The notes under the pieces were generated by a model. That model worked only from the letters and a program-made list of their open reading frames with translations. It made no database searches and was not told the DNA's origin. Both the position numbers and the translations under genes were made by a program. A stretch of 14,981 bases of DNA from an uncultured Lachnospiraceae bacterium (GTDB taxonomy: Bacteria; Bacillota; Clostridia; Lachnospirales; Anaerotignaceae): positions 1 to 14,981 of the forward strand of contig CALWSX010000155.1 in NCBI GenBank assembly GCA_944384285.1, read 5' to 3'. The first letter of the stretch is position 1, and the number at the start of each line of letters is the position of its first letter. Positions 1 to 7,399 of this stretch are shown here, piece by piece.

Positions 1-1052
1 AGTATGGTATTCAGTGGTGCGGCGGATTATCTTTAAAAAACCGTACAGCAGATTTTAGCGGATGTGGTCGATGGGCATTTTCCGGAACTTTGGAATCATT
101 TGATGACTGGACTCGTGATTGGATTAAAAATCATCCAGAAACAGACCATCCTCTTACAGATGAAGAATATGATAATTTTTTAAAAATTATGTCTGACAAT
201 AATTTAAGTATAGAAATTAATTTTGTTGATGAAGAAGAAGGCATGGGCTTCCGTCTTCAAGAAACAGGAACTTTTACAAGTGATGGTGAAAGTTTAACAT
301 ATGAAACTATAAGCTGTGAAGATAAAGAAACAGAATGGGATGATTTAGGCGTAGAATATTTTGATGCAGCTGTGGAATTTTTCTCATATTTTGCTCCAAG
401 CGCAGACGAAAGAGAAATCGGAAGATGGGTATTTATTTTCATCGAACCAACAAATATGTTTTATGAAATTATAAATTATTCTGATTGGGATTATGATGGT
501 TATATTGCTGAAAATATGGATTATATGGAAATATTACCTATTGATCAAAATGCCGTTATAGATTTCCAGTTAAGATTTTCCCCAATTCCAGAAAAATGGC
601 ACGACTTCTTAGAATGTTTACAAGAATATTATGCATTTTTCTTTGGAGAAGATGTTCATAATTTAGATATTTCTGACCAAGAAATAGATGAGCTTGATAT
701 GAGTGATGAAGATTTTACAGAGTGGTATGAAGAATCATTTGGTTATTACGGAAAATATCACAAAGAGCCTGAATATGATACAGATGAGATAGACAGCCTT
801 GATTTTAAAGGTAAAAGATTTGTGCTTACAGGTGAATTTCAAAATGCAAAAGAAAGCAGAGATGAAATAAAAGAGCTTATAGAAAAGAAAGGCGGAAAAT
901 GTACAGGTGCTGTAAGTGGTAAAACAAATTACCTTGTTCTTGGAGATTTTGGCGATGTTGGAGCAAGAAAAGTTGAAGAAGCAAATGCTCAAAAAGCAGT
1001 GCGTGATGATATTAAAATAATTTCAGAATCAGATTTATTTAGATTTTTATAA
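1..1052 (+). CDS. BRCT-domain protein, 5' end missing (left edge of window)
   Basis: The frame is open from base 3 and ends at TAA 1050-1052, giving 349 visible residues. A TTG at 90 could serve as a start, but the residues coded before it (for example CGRWAFSGTLESF) look like ordinary protein and run off the edge, and no ribosome binding site precedes the TTG, so I call the gene truncated. The last ~84 residues form a BRCT domain: LDFKGKRFVLTGEF, then a helix ending IEKKGGKCTGAVSGKTNYLV, then GDFGDVGARKVEEA and a closing IISESDLFRFL. This resembles the C-terminal BRCT domain of NAD-dependent DNA ligases, but no ligase domain is visible. The ~230 residues before it are very acidic and rich in Trp and Tyr, and I do not recognise the family. 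BRCT domains bind phosphopeptides or DNA ends; any role here is inference. No signal peptide can be judged. The LRR gene starts 27 bases downstream, probably in the same operon. Confidence 0.85.
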   Translation, partial: YGIQWCGGLSLKNRTADFSGCGRWAFSGTLESFDDWTRDWIKNHPETDHPLTDEEYDNFLKIMSDNNLSIEINFVDEEEGMGFRLQETGTFTSDGESLTYETISCEDKETEWDDLGVEYFDAAVEFFSYFAPSADEREIGRWVFIFIEPTNMFYEIINYSDWDYDGYIAENMDYMEILPIDQNAVIDFQLRFSPIPEKWHDFLECLQEYYAFFFGEDVHNLDISDQEIDELDMSDEDFTEWYEESFGYYGKYHKEPEYDTDEIDSLDFKGKRFVLTGEFQNAKESRDEIKELIEKKGGKCTGAVSGKTNYLVLGDFGDVGARKVEEANAQKAVRDDIKIISESDLFRFL

Positions 1053-1079
1053 TATGTAGCCTTTTTGGAGGTGAATGTT

Positions 1080-2609
1080 ATGTGTAAATATGATGATTTT
1101 GTATTTAATTCTTCCGGATGGGATAATAACAGGTGGGAGCTTAGATATAAAGGTGAAAGTAAGAATGTTGAAATTCCCGAAGAGCTTATTAAAAAAGCAG
1201 AAAAAGATATTTTAGTAAGTTTTAGTTCAGATACAGAAGGAATTTTAAGTATTTCTATACCTAAAAATATAACAGATGTTTGGTTTGGCACATTTTATAA
1301 AAATCATAATTTGGAAAACATAACAGTAGACCCGGATAGTCCTTATTTAACAGCAATAGATGGCGTTTTGTTTTCAAAAGATATGAAAAGACTTATATAT
1401 TCAAAAAGAAAATTTGACGGAGAATATATAATTCCTGATGGTGTAGAAGAGATTATGAATTTTGCATTTTCATATTCAAATCTTGAAAAAATTGTAATCC
1501 CGAAATCTGTAACTACAATAAGGTATTCGGCTTTTGAATTTTGTAAAAATCTTAAATCAGCTATTATCCCTGAAGGTGTTAAAGAGCTTGATAACAGTGC
1601 TTTTAGATTTTGTACTGCTTTAGATGAGTTTGAATTTTTGGGAGAAACAGAAATTCGCACCTCATTTGGAGTACTTGATAAAAAATATTTGGAAGATGTT
1701 ATTTCAGGAGAGGGTTTTGATGTACTTTCAGAGGCGTATTTAATTGCGTTTATTAAAAATTTTAAAGATTTAGATAAAAATATAAATAGGTTTATAGCTG
1801 CTGCAAGGCAGGGAGAACGTAAAAAGGTACTTGAATATCTTTTACTCAAAAAGCCTGCAAAAAAACCAAGAAAAGGAACTTTTGAAATTAAACCATTAAA
1901 TGAAACAGAAGCCGAAATTATAAAATATAAAGGCAGAGAAGAAGAAATAGTTATACCAGAAGAAATAGATGGTAAAAAAATTGTTTCAATAGGAGAAGAA
2001 GCTTTTAAGAATAAAGATAATTTGATAAAAATTGTAATACCGGAAGGAGTTACTGAAATAAAATACGGAGCTTTCAAAAATGACGTATGTTTGGAGGAAG
2101 TTGTTCTTCCTAGCACATGTACTGTTTTAGGAAAAGAAGTATTTATGGATTGCAAAACTTTAAGTAAAATAAATCTTCCGGAAGGGATTGAAGTTTTGCA
2201 AAGAAAAGTATTTTATAATTGTTTTTCATTAAAAGAACTTATACTTCCAAATACATTGAAAGAAATTCAATCAGAAGCTCTTTATGATTGCAGAAATCTT
2301 AATAGTCTTGACCTTCCAAAATCACTTACAACGATAGGAAGATCTGCATTTTATGCATGCGGTTTCAACCATGGTCCGCAAGTTGAAGGTGAATGGGCAT
2401 ACAGCATTTCAGAATTTACCATTCCACCAAATGTTACCAAAATAGATGGAGGGGGTTCGGGTGTGTTTGCACAATATGCTGCAGCAGAAGATAAATTCGG
2501 TGTGTTTGAATATAAAATGAAATTGAGAGTTGTTAAAGGTTCAGAGGCGCATAAATTTGCTGTTAAAAACAAAATAAGATTTACACTTGTAAAAGAAGAT
2601 GAATTATGA
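1080..2609 (+). CDS. Cytoplasmic BspA-type leucine-rich repeat protein
   Basis: A 509-residue protein starting at ATG 1080, chosen because GGAGGTG (1067-1073) sits six bases upstream; a TTG at 1065 in the same frame overlaps that site and is rejected. Two blocks of BspA/LRR_5 repeats are visible. Residues ~55-187 have units such as IVIPKSVTTIRYSAFEFCKN and IIPEGVKELDNSAFRFC. Residues ~287-460 have units such as IVIPEGVTEIKYGAFKN and LPKSLTTIGRSAFYAC. A helical stretch (~197-262, ending in basic KKPAKKPRK) separates them. There is no signal peptide, SLH, LPXTG or other surface anchor, whereas many BspA proteins are secreted adhesins, so this one probably stays in the cytoplasm as a protein-binding scaffold. 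That role is inference. It follows the BRCT gene in the same direction and a strong terminator lies just after its stop, so it is the last gene of that unit. Confidence 0.9.
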   Translation: MCKYDDFVFNSSGWDNNRWELRYKGESKNVEIPEELIKKAEKDILVSFSSDTEGILSISIPKNITDVWFGTFYKNHNLENITVDPDSPYLTAIDGVLFSKDMKRLIYSKRKFDGEYIIPDGVEEIMNFAFSYSNLEKIVIPKSVTTIRYSAFEFCKNLKSAIIPEGVKELDNSAFRFCTALDEFEFLGETEIRTSFGVLDKKYLEDVISGEGFDVLSEAYLIAFIKNFKDLDKNINRFIAAARQGERKKVLEYLLLKKPAKKPRKGTFEIKPLNETEAEIIKYKGREEEIVIPEEIDGKKIVSIGEEAFKNKDNLIKIVIPEGVTEIKYGAFKNDVCLEEVVLPSTCTVLGKEVFMDCKTLSKINLPEGIEVLQRKVFYNCFSLKELILPNTLKEIQSEALYDCRNLNSLDLPKSLTTIGRSAFYACGFNHGPQVEGEWAYSISEFTIPPNVTKIDGGGSGVFAQYAAAEDKFGVFEYKMKLRVVKGSEAHKFAVKNKIRFTLVKEDEL

Positions 2610-2610
2610 T

Positions 2611-2639
2611 AAAAAGCGTACCTTTAGGTACGCTTTTTT
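2611..2639 (+). terminator. Rho-independent terminator after the LRR gene
   Basis: The stem GCGTACC (2616-2622) pairs with GGTACGC (2627-2633) around a TTTA loop, flanked by AAAAA before and TTTTTT after. It begins two bases after the stop codon at 2609. Confidence 0.93.
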
Positions 2640-2705
2640 GGACACTAAATATTAAAAATATGTAAAATTTGATATAATGTTGAATTTTTTATATTAGTTT
2701 GATAA

Positions 2706-2831
2706 AATATAGACAAAAATGCAAATGATATTAATAATTCAATGATTAAGGATTTGAAATATTTGGGAAATGGAAAATTACAGCTTGTATACCCAAATGG
2801 AAATATAGTTGTTGACCTTACAAAAGCTTAA
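2706..2831 (+). pseudogene. Possible gene remnant (C-terminal fragment)
   Basis: The frame is open for 41 codons between stops and reads like protein sequence, ending YPNGNIVVDLTKA and TAA (2829-2831). The only in-frame ATG (2742) would give 29 residues and has no ribosome binding site. A TATAAT lies at 2673-2678 without a convincing -35 box. It may be the decayed tail of a lost gene, a very small gene, or chance. I do not recognise the family. Confidence 0.25.
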
Positions 2832-2901
2832 ATCTTTAATTAGGACATAGGTTTTATAAAAATAAATGATAAAATAAAAAATAATTATTATTAAATACTT
2901 A

Positions 2902-2930
2902 TTGTAAAAAAAAATATATAGTGATATTAT
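2902..2930 (+). promoter_or_regulatory. Candidate sigma-A promoter for the SLH beta-helix gene
   Basis: TTGTAA (2902-2907) and TATTAT (2925-2930) are separated by 17 bases. In so AT-rich a stretch such matches arise by chance, so this is only a candidate. The closer TATAAT at 3126-3131, which lacks a good -35 box, is the alternative. Confidence 0.4.
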
Positions 2931-2955
2931 ATTATAGTAAAAGTTAGTATATTTT

Positions 2956-3025
2956 GTAAATTTATTGGTTAATGTGTATTAAAAATTTTTCAATAAAGTA
3001 TGCCACTTAATTTTAATAAATTTAC
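2956..3025 (+). repeat. 11-base inverted repeat in the leader
   Basis: GTAAATTTATT (2956-2966) is the exact reverse complement of AATAAATTTAC (3015-3025), with 48 bases between. If transcribed it could close a long stem with a large loop. Confidence 0.5.
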
Positions 3026-3094
3026 TTTAATCTTATGCCATAATTTACAAGTACATAAAAGTTTTTTTTATGATAGAATTATACACGTTATATT

Positions 3095-3117
3095 CATTAC
3101 AATGTTATTTTGTAATG
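3095..3117 (+). promoter_or_regulatory. 8-base inverted repeat upstream of the SLH gene (operator or RNA hairpin)
   Basis: CATTACAA (3095-3102) and TTGTAATG (3110-3117) are perfect inverted copies around a seven-base spacer. They end eight bases before the TATAAT at 3126-3131, so the site could be an operator if that -10 is used, or a leader hairpin if transcription starts further upstream. No T-run follows, so it is not a terminator. Confidence 0.45.
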
Positions 3118-3176
3118 TTATAAAATATAATATCTTTTAATAATGAAAAATGTTTTTTTAAGAAAGGGGTAAAAAA

Positions 3177-6100
3177 ATGAAAAAATCATTGGCAAAAAAA
3201 GGTCTTGCCTATTTGTTAATGGCATCAATGGTACTTACATCAATGCCTTTGACAGCTTTTGCGGAAGATACAACAGAAGAACTTACTACTACAACTGAAG
3301 GAGAAGGTGAAGGTTTAGATTTAGACCAGCTTGAAGGTAAAAAAACAACAGCGGAAGCAAGTGTAGATGGAAAAGAAATGACACTTTCAGAAGCTATTAA
3401 AGAAGCAAACAAAACAGGAGATGTAACAATAGAAATACTTAATCCTGTAAATTTAACAGATATTGATACAGATGCTAATGAAGCAGCACTTGCAATAACT
3501 GCAGATAACGTTACAATAAATGGTAATAATAATATTATTACAGCAAATTATGATGGTACAGCACATGTACTTGGTATAAATGGTTGTGATGGTGTTATTA
3601 TTAATGATTTAAATATTGTAGGTGAAGGCAACGAATCACATGGTATTAATATTTATGAATCTACAAATGTGACTCTTAATAATGTAAGCGTTGAAGGTGT
3701 TAATAAAGTAGGAATAGTTGTAAATGCATCAACAGTTAAAGCAACAGGAAAAATTACTCTTGAAGATAATGGCTGGGGTAATGGTATAAATGTTGGCTGG
3801 GGCGACGGTGCAGAAGCTTTGGAATGTTTATTTGATGCAACAGAAGCAAATATGTCTGGAGTAGATACTGTATATACAGATGATTCAGATGTAGGATATG
3901 CTAACGGAAAACCATTTAATATTTCTTTATCAAGCAGATTTGTAAAAGTGGAAGACCCTAAAACTTATTTTGGTGACAAAGATACAATTTGGCTTCCTGA
4001 AACAAGTACAGTTGCAACTGTAAAATCAGAAGATGGTGAAAAATATTATTTTTCATTAAAAGATGCTATAGAAAATGCACCTGATGGAGCAACAGTAAAA
4101 CTTAATAATGATGCTGATATTAAAGAAACTATATCTATAGAAAATAAAAATCTTATTTTTGATTTAGGTGGAAATATTGTTACTATTAAAGAAAAACCAG
4201 AAGAAAAATCATCTACTACATTTGATATATCTGCTGAATCTGAAAAAGATGTAACAATAAAAAATGGTACAATTATTGATGAAACAGGAAAAGATAATCC
4301 TCCACTTGCTCAATATGTAGTTAAATCATTTGGTGCTGTTAATTTATATACAGAAGATCTTACAGTTAATGTATATGCAGGTAATGTATCTAATGATCCA
4401 GATAAAAAATATTTTAATTATGTTTTCTATATTTCTCCAGATGAATTAGATAATGTTGGTACATATACAGTAGGAAGTGGGACAGAAATAATAGAATTAA
4501 CAAATGGCGAAACAGATACATATGGTACTGTAGCTATAACTGTTAAAGGACTTTATAATAATGGTGATGATGTACCTGAAAATTACGAAGGAACAAAAAT
4601 AATTGTAAAAGATGGTGCATCTATAGAAGCAACAAGCTATGCTATTTCAGGTAATGGCACTAGTCATGGTACAACAATTATAATTGAAGGCGGAAGCTTG
4701 ATTTCTAAAGGTGGAACAGCTATTTATCATCCACAATATGGTAATCTTGTTGTAGAAGATGGATATATTTGTGGAAATAATTCCGGAATTGAAATTCGTT
4801 CTGGTAACCTCGACATTAAAGATGGTACTATAAAAGGATTAGCAAAACCTATTAATACGGAACCAAATGGAAATGGAACCACATCTTCAGGTGCTGGTGT
4901 TGCTATTGCACAACATACAACAAAATTACCTATAAGTGTTGATATAACAGGTGGTACAATTGAAGGATATTCTGCTTTATATCAAAAGAATGTTCAAAAT
5001 CATTCAGATGATATATTAGAAAAAATTAATATATCAGTTTCAGGTGGTAAATTTAATGCAATAAATGGCGGAACAGTTTCTGTATACAGTGAAAACAAAA
5101 AAGGTTTTATAACAGGTGGTACTTTCTCAACAGTTCCAACAGAGTATCTTGCAGATGGTTTAGATTATAAAGAAATTGGTGGAAAATTTGTAGTTGTTAA
5201 TGAATCTGAAGAAAATGTTGTTGCAACTGTTGCAGGTAAACCTTACTATACATTTGAAGAGGCTGTAAAAGCAGCTATGGCAGCAGAAGAAACTTTATCT
5301 CTTCAAAAAGATGTAGATATGCTTGAAAAAGTTGTAATTGATAAACCATTAACTATTGTTGGTAATGGACATGCAATCACAGGACAGAATGACAATAGAA
5401 ATGTATACTTTGAAATAACAGATGGTACTTTCAATATATCAAATGTAACTTTAAAAGACTTTGGTGGAAATGATAATAAAACAGCTAATGGTGTAGGTGT
5501 ATTTAAAGTTCCTTCTGGTTCTGATAACGTAGTATTTAATGCAAATAATGTTACAGTTAAGAATTTTAACAGAAGTGCATTTGACATACGTGCAGGTAAA
5601 TTTGAAATTTATAAATCTACTATTGACTGTGCTAATCAGACAGATAATAAGTTGACAAAAGGTCTTGTTACAGGTCTTTATGGATCAAAAGTTGAAGGAT
5701 CAATTTGGAATACAAGTATAATTAATTCTGCATCAAATTATAAAGAATGGAGTTCTTCAGCTATTGAGGTTTATAATAACTCAGATGTTAATATAGTTAA
5801 CTGTACAATAAGTGATGTACAAAATGGTATTCATGTAGATAACTATTGGGCAGGTACTACTACATTCCCAGATGCTCCTAAAGATGCAAATACTATAGTT
5901 GATATCTCTGGAGGAACAATTTCTGTAATTAATCCAGATTCTGATGATTCATCAGCAGTTAGAATTTATGGTAAAGAAGATCAGGTTCGTTCAGCAAGTG
6001 TTACTATTAAAAATGGTACATTTAATGGAAAAGTAAAAATTGTTGGTGAAAATAAAAATGATGAAATTGAAATTGAAGGTGGTACTTTCTTATTCGATCC

Positions 6101-7298
6101 ATCAGAATTTGTATCTTCACCTTATCGTGTAAGAGAAAATGATGATAAAACATTTGAAGTTTATAAAAAATCAAGTGGCGGTAGCTCATCTTCAAGTGGC
6201 GGTTCATCTTCATCAAGCACAACAACTGAAACTACAGAAAATGAAGATGGGTCTGTAACAACTACAGAAACAAAATCAGATGGAACAGTTATTGAAACAA
6301 CAAAATATGAAGATGGTTCAACACTTGTAGTTGAAGAAACAAAAGATGGTACAAAAACTACAACTGAAACAGATAAAGTAGGAAATAAAACAAGAACTAT
6401 AGAAAGAGAAGATGGTTCTAAAACAATTACTATTGAAAATACTGATGGTTCTAAATCAAAAACAGAAATTGATGAAGATGGACAAGTAACATCAACAGTA
6501 GAAATATCTAAAGAAACAGTTGAAGATGCAAAAGAAAATAATAAAAATGTTTCATTACCAATTCCTCCTGTAGAATTAACAGATGATAGAGAAGATGCAA
6601 CAACTATAACAGTTGATTTACCAGAAGATACTAAAGTAGAAATCCCTGTTGATAATGTAACAAGTGGTACAGTTGCAGTTAAAGTTAATGAAGATGGTAG
6701 CGAAGAAGTTATCAAAACAACATTAACAACAGAAGATAGTATTGTTGTAACATTATCAGATGGTGATACAGTAAAAGTTGTTGACAATAGCAAACATTTC
6801 ACAGATGTAGATGATTCATACTGGGGAATTGATGCAATTAATTTTGTAACAAGCCGTGAAATCTTCTCAGGTATTACAGAAACAACATTTGGTCCAGATC
6901 TTAATATGAGCCGTGCTATGGTATGGACAGTATTAGCAAGAATTGATGGACAAGATACAACTGGAGAAATTTGGTATTCTGCAGGTCAGAAATGGGCAAT
7001 CCAGAATGGTATTTCAGACGGTACAAATCCAGAAGGAAACATCACACGTGAACAGCTTGCAGCTATGCTTTACCGTTATGCACAGCTTAAAGGATATGAT
7101 ACAACTAAAGCAGCAGACCTTAGTAAATATACAGATGCTAAAGATTTAAGTGCATACGCAGTTACATCAATGCAGTGGGCTGTTGAAGAAGGTATTATTA
7201 ATGGTATGACAGAAACTATGATTGTACCTAATGGAAATGCAACACGTGATCAAACAGCTATGATGCTTATGAACTTTTTTGAATCAGTAAATAAATAA
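3177..7298 (+). CDS. Secreted beta-helix surface protein with three C-terminal SLH domains
   Basis: A 1373-residue protein with AAAGGGG seven bases before its ATG. A signal peptide spans residues 1-29, with a basic start, a hydrophobic core and a probable cut after TAFA before EDTTEE. Residues ~55-990 are rich in short Asn, Gly, Ile and Val strands (GDVTIEI, NVTINGNNN, NVTLNNVSV, DVTIKNGTI, SVTIKNGTF), typical of right-handed parallel beta-helices. Three modules seem to restart with a similar lead-in, near residues 60, 280 and 682. Residues ~999-1017 are a Ser/Gly linker, and ~1018-1105 hold about eight degenerate DGS-TTET repeats, probably an extended stalk. Three SLH domains (~1207-1373) begin FTDVDDSYWGIDAI, WAIQNGISDG and YTDAKDLSAYAVTSMQWAVE. 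SLH domains bind secondary cell-wall polymer, so the protein is displayed at the surface. Beta-helices often bind or cleave polysaccharides, but I see no catalytic signature; adhesin or glycan binder is inference. It appears monocistronic. Confidence 0.93.
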   Translation: MKKSLAKKGLAYLLMASMVLTSMPLTAFAEDTTEELTTTTEGEGEGLDLDQLEGKKTTAEASVDGKEMTLSEAIKEANKTGDVTIEILNPVNLTDIDTDANEAALAITADNVTINGNNNIITANYDGTAHVLGINGCDGVIINDLNIVGEGNESHGINIYESTNVTLNNVSVEGVNKVGIVVNASTVKATGKITLEDNGWGNGINVGWGDGAEALECLFDATEANMSGVDTVYTDDSDVGYANGKPFNISLSSRFVKVEDPKTYFGDKDTIWLPETSTVATVKSEDGEKYYFSLKDAIENAPDGATVKLNNDADIKETISIENKNLIFDLGGNIVTIKEKPEEKSSTTFDISAESEKDVTIKNGTIIDETGKDNPPLAQYVVKSFGAVNLYTEDLTVNVYAGNVSNDPDKKYFNYVFYISPDELDNVGTYTVGSGTEIIELTNGETDTYGTVAITVKGLYNNGDDVPENYEGTKIIVKDGASIEATSYAISGNGTSHGTTIIIEGGSLISKGGTAIYHPQYGNLVVEDGYICGNNSGIEIRSGNLDIKDGTIKGLAKPINTEPNGNGTTSSGAGVAIAQHTTKLPISVDITGGTIEGYSALYQKNVQNHSDDILEKINISVSGGKFNAINGGTVSVYSENKKGFITGGTFSTVPTEYLADGLDYKEIGGKFVVVNESEENVVATVAGKPYYTFEEAVKAAMAAEETLSLQKDVDMLEKVVIDKPLTIVGNGHAITGQNDNRNVYFEITDGTFNISNVTLKDFGGNDNKTANGVGVFKVPSGSDNVVFNANNVTVKNFNRSAFDIRAGKFEIYKSTIDCANQTDNKLTKGLVTGLYGSKVEGSIWNTSIINSASNYKEWSSSAIEVYNNSDVNIVNCTISDVQNGIHVDNYWAGTTTFPDAPKDANTIVDISGGTISVINPDSDDSSAVRIYGKEDQVRSASVTIKNGTFNGKVKIVGENKNDEIEIEGGTFLFDPSEFVSSPYRVRENDDKTFEVYKKSSGGSSSSSGGSSSSSTTTETTENEDGSVTTTETKSDGTVIETTKYEDGSTLVVEETKDGTKTTTETDKVGNKTRTIEREDGSKTITIENTDGSKSKTEIDEDGQVTSTVEISKETVEDAKENNKNVSLPIPPVELTDDREDATTITVDLPEDTKVEIPVDNVTSGTVAVKVNEDGSEEVIKTTLTTEDSIVVTLSDGDTVKVVDNSKHFTDVDDSYWGIDAINFVTSREIFSGITETTFGPDLNMSRAMVWTVLARIDGQDTTGEIWYSAGQKWAIQNGISDGTNPEGNITREQLAAMLYRYAQLKGYDTTKAADLSKYTDAKDLSAYAVTSMQWAVEEGIINGMTETMIVPNGNATRDQTAMMLMNFFESVNK
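6172..6490 (+). repeat. Coding repeat: Ser/Gly linker and DGS/TTE stalk repeats
   Basis: Within the SLH beta-helix gene, a Ser/Gly tract is followed by about eight degenerate units of 10-13 residues around a Gly turn, for example ENEDGSVTTTET, KSDGTVIETT, KDGTKTTTET, REDGSKTITIEN and TDGSKSKTEI. The Gly/Asp turns alternate with Thr/Glu strands, suggesting an elongated spacer between the beta-helix and the wall anchor. Such a tract could vary in copy number between strains. Confidence 0.75.
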
Positions 7299-7325
7299 TT
7301 AAAAAAGGACATAGTCATATAATAT

Positions 7326-7354
7326 AAGCCGAAGGTTTTCCTTCGGCTTTTTTT
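7326..7354 (+). terminator. Rho-independent terminator after the SLH beta-helix gene
   Basis: AAGCCGAAGG (7326-7335) pairs with CCTTCGGCTT (7340-7349) around a TTTT loop, and the T-run extends to 7354. On the other strand the stem is followed only by a broken T/A stretch, so it may act weakly for the convergent flavoprotein gene ending at 7400; no other terminator is visible for that gene. Confidence 0.93.
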
Positions 7355-7399
7355 ATTAAAAAAACAATACTCCTAATATTTAAAATAAAACTAAAAACA

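Larger units (their letters stand above)
2832..3176 (+). other. AT-rich intergenic region and probable long 5' leader of the SLH beta-helix gene
   Basis: There is no credible gene here. It holds a candidate promoter near 2902-2930, an 11-base inverted repeat (2956-2966 with 3015-3025), an 8-base inverted repeat (3095-3117), a second candidate -10 (TATAAT 3126-3131) and the ribosome binding site AAAGGGG (3163-3169). If the upstream promoter is used, the leader is about 240 bases. Many S-layer-type genes have long structured leaders, but its function here is inferred. Confidence 0.5.

Noticed and set aside
90..92. TTG as the start of the BRCT protein
   Set aside because: The frame is open to the window edge with protein-like sequence before it and no ribosome binding site, so the gene is more likely truncated.
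1343..2155. 270-codon open frame on the minus strand
   Set aside because: It lies wholly inside the LRR gene, is Ser-rich as expected from the complement of AT-rich Lys/Glu codons, and has no recognisable domain.
3001..3040. Two TATGCCA copies as a regulatory direct repeat
   Set aside because: Seven-base repeats ~34 bases apart in a low-complexity region are too weak to support a claim.
6172..6490. CRISPR-like or tandem DNA repeat
   Set aside because: The units are degenerate in sequence and length, are in frame within a coding region and have no spacers; they are protein-level repeats.
6161..6802. 213-codon open frame on the minus strand
   Set aside because: It is the shadow of the repeated Thr/Glu/Asp stalk; the translation is low-complexity Ser/Val with no ribosome binding site or known fold.
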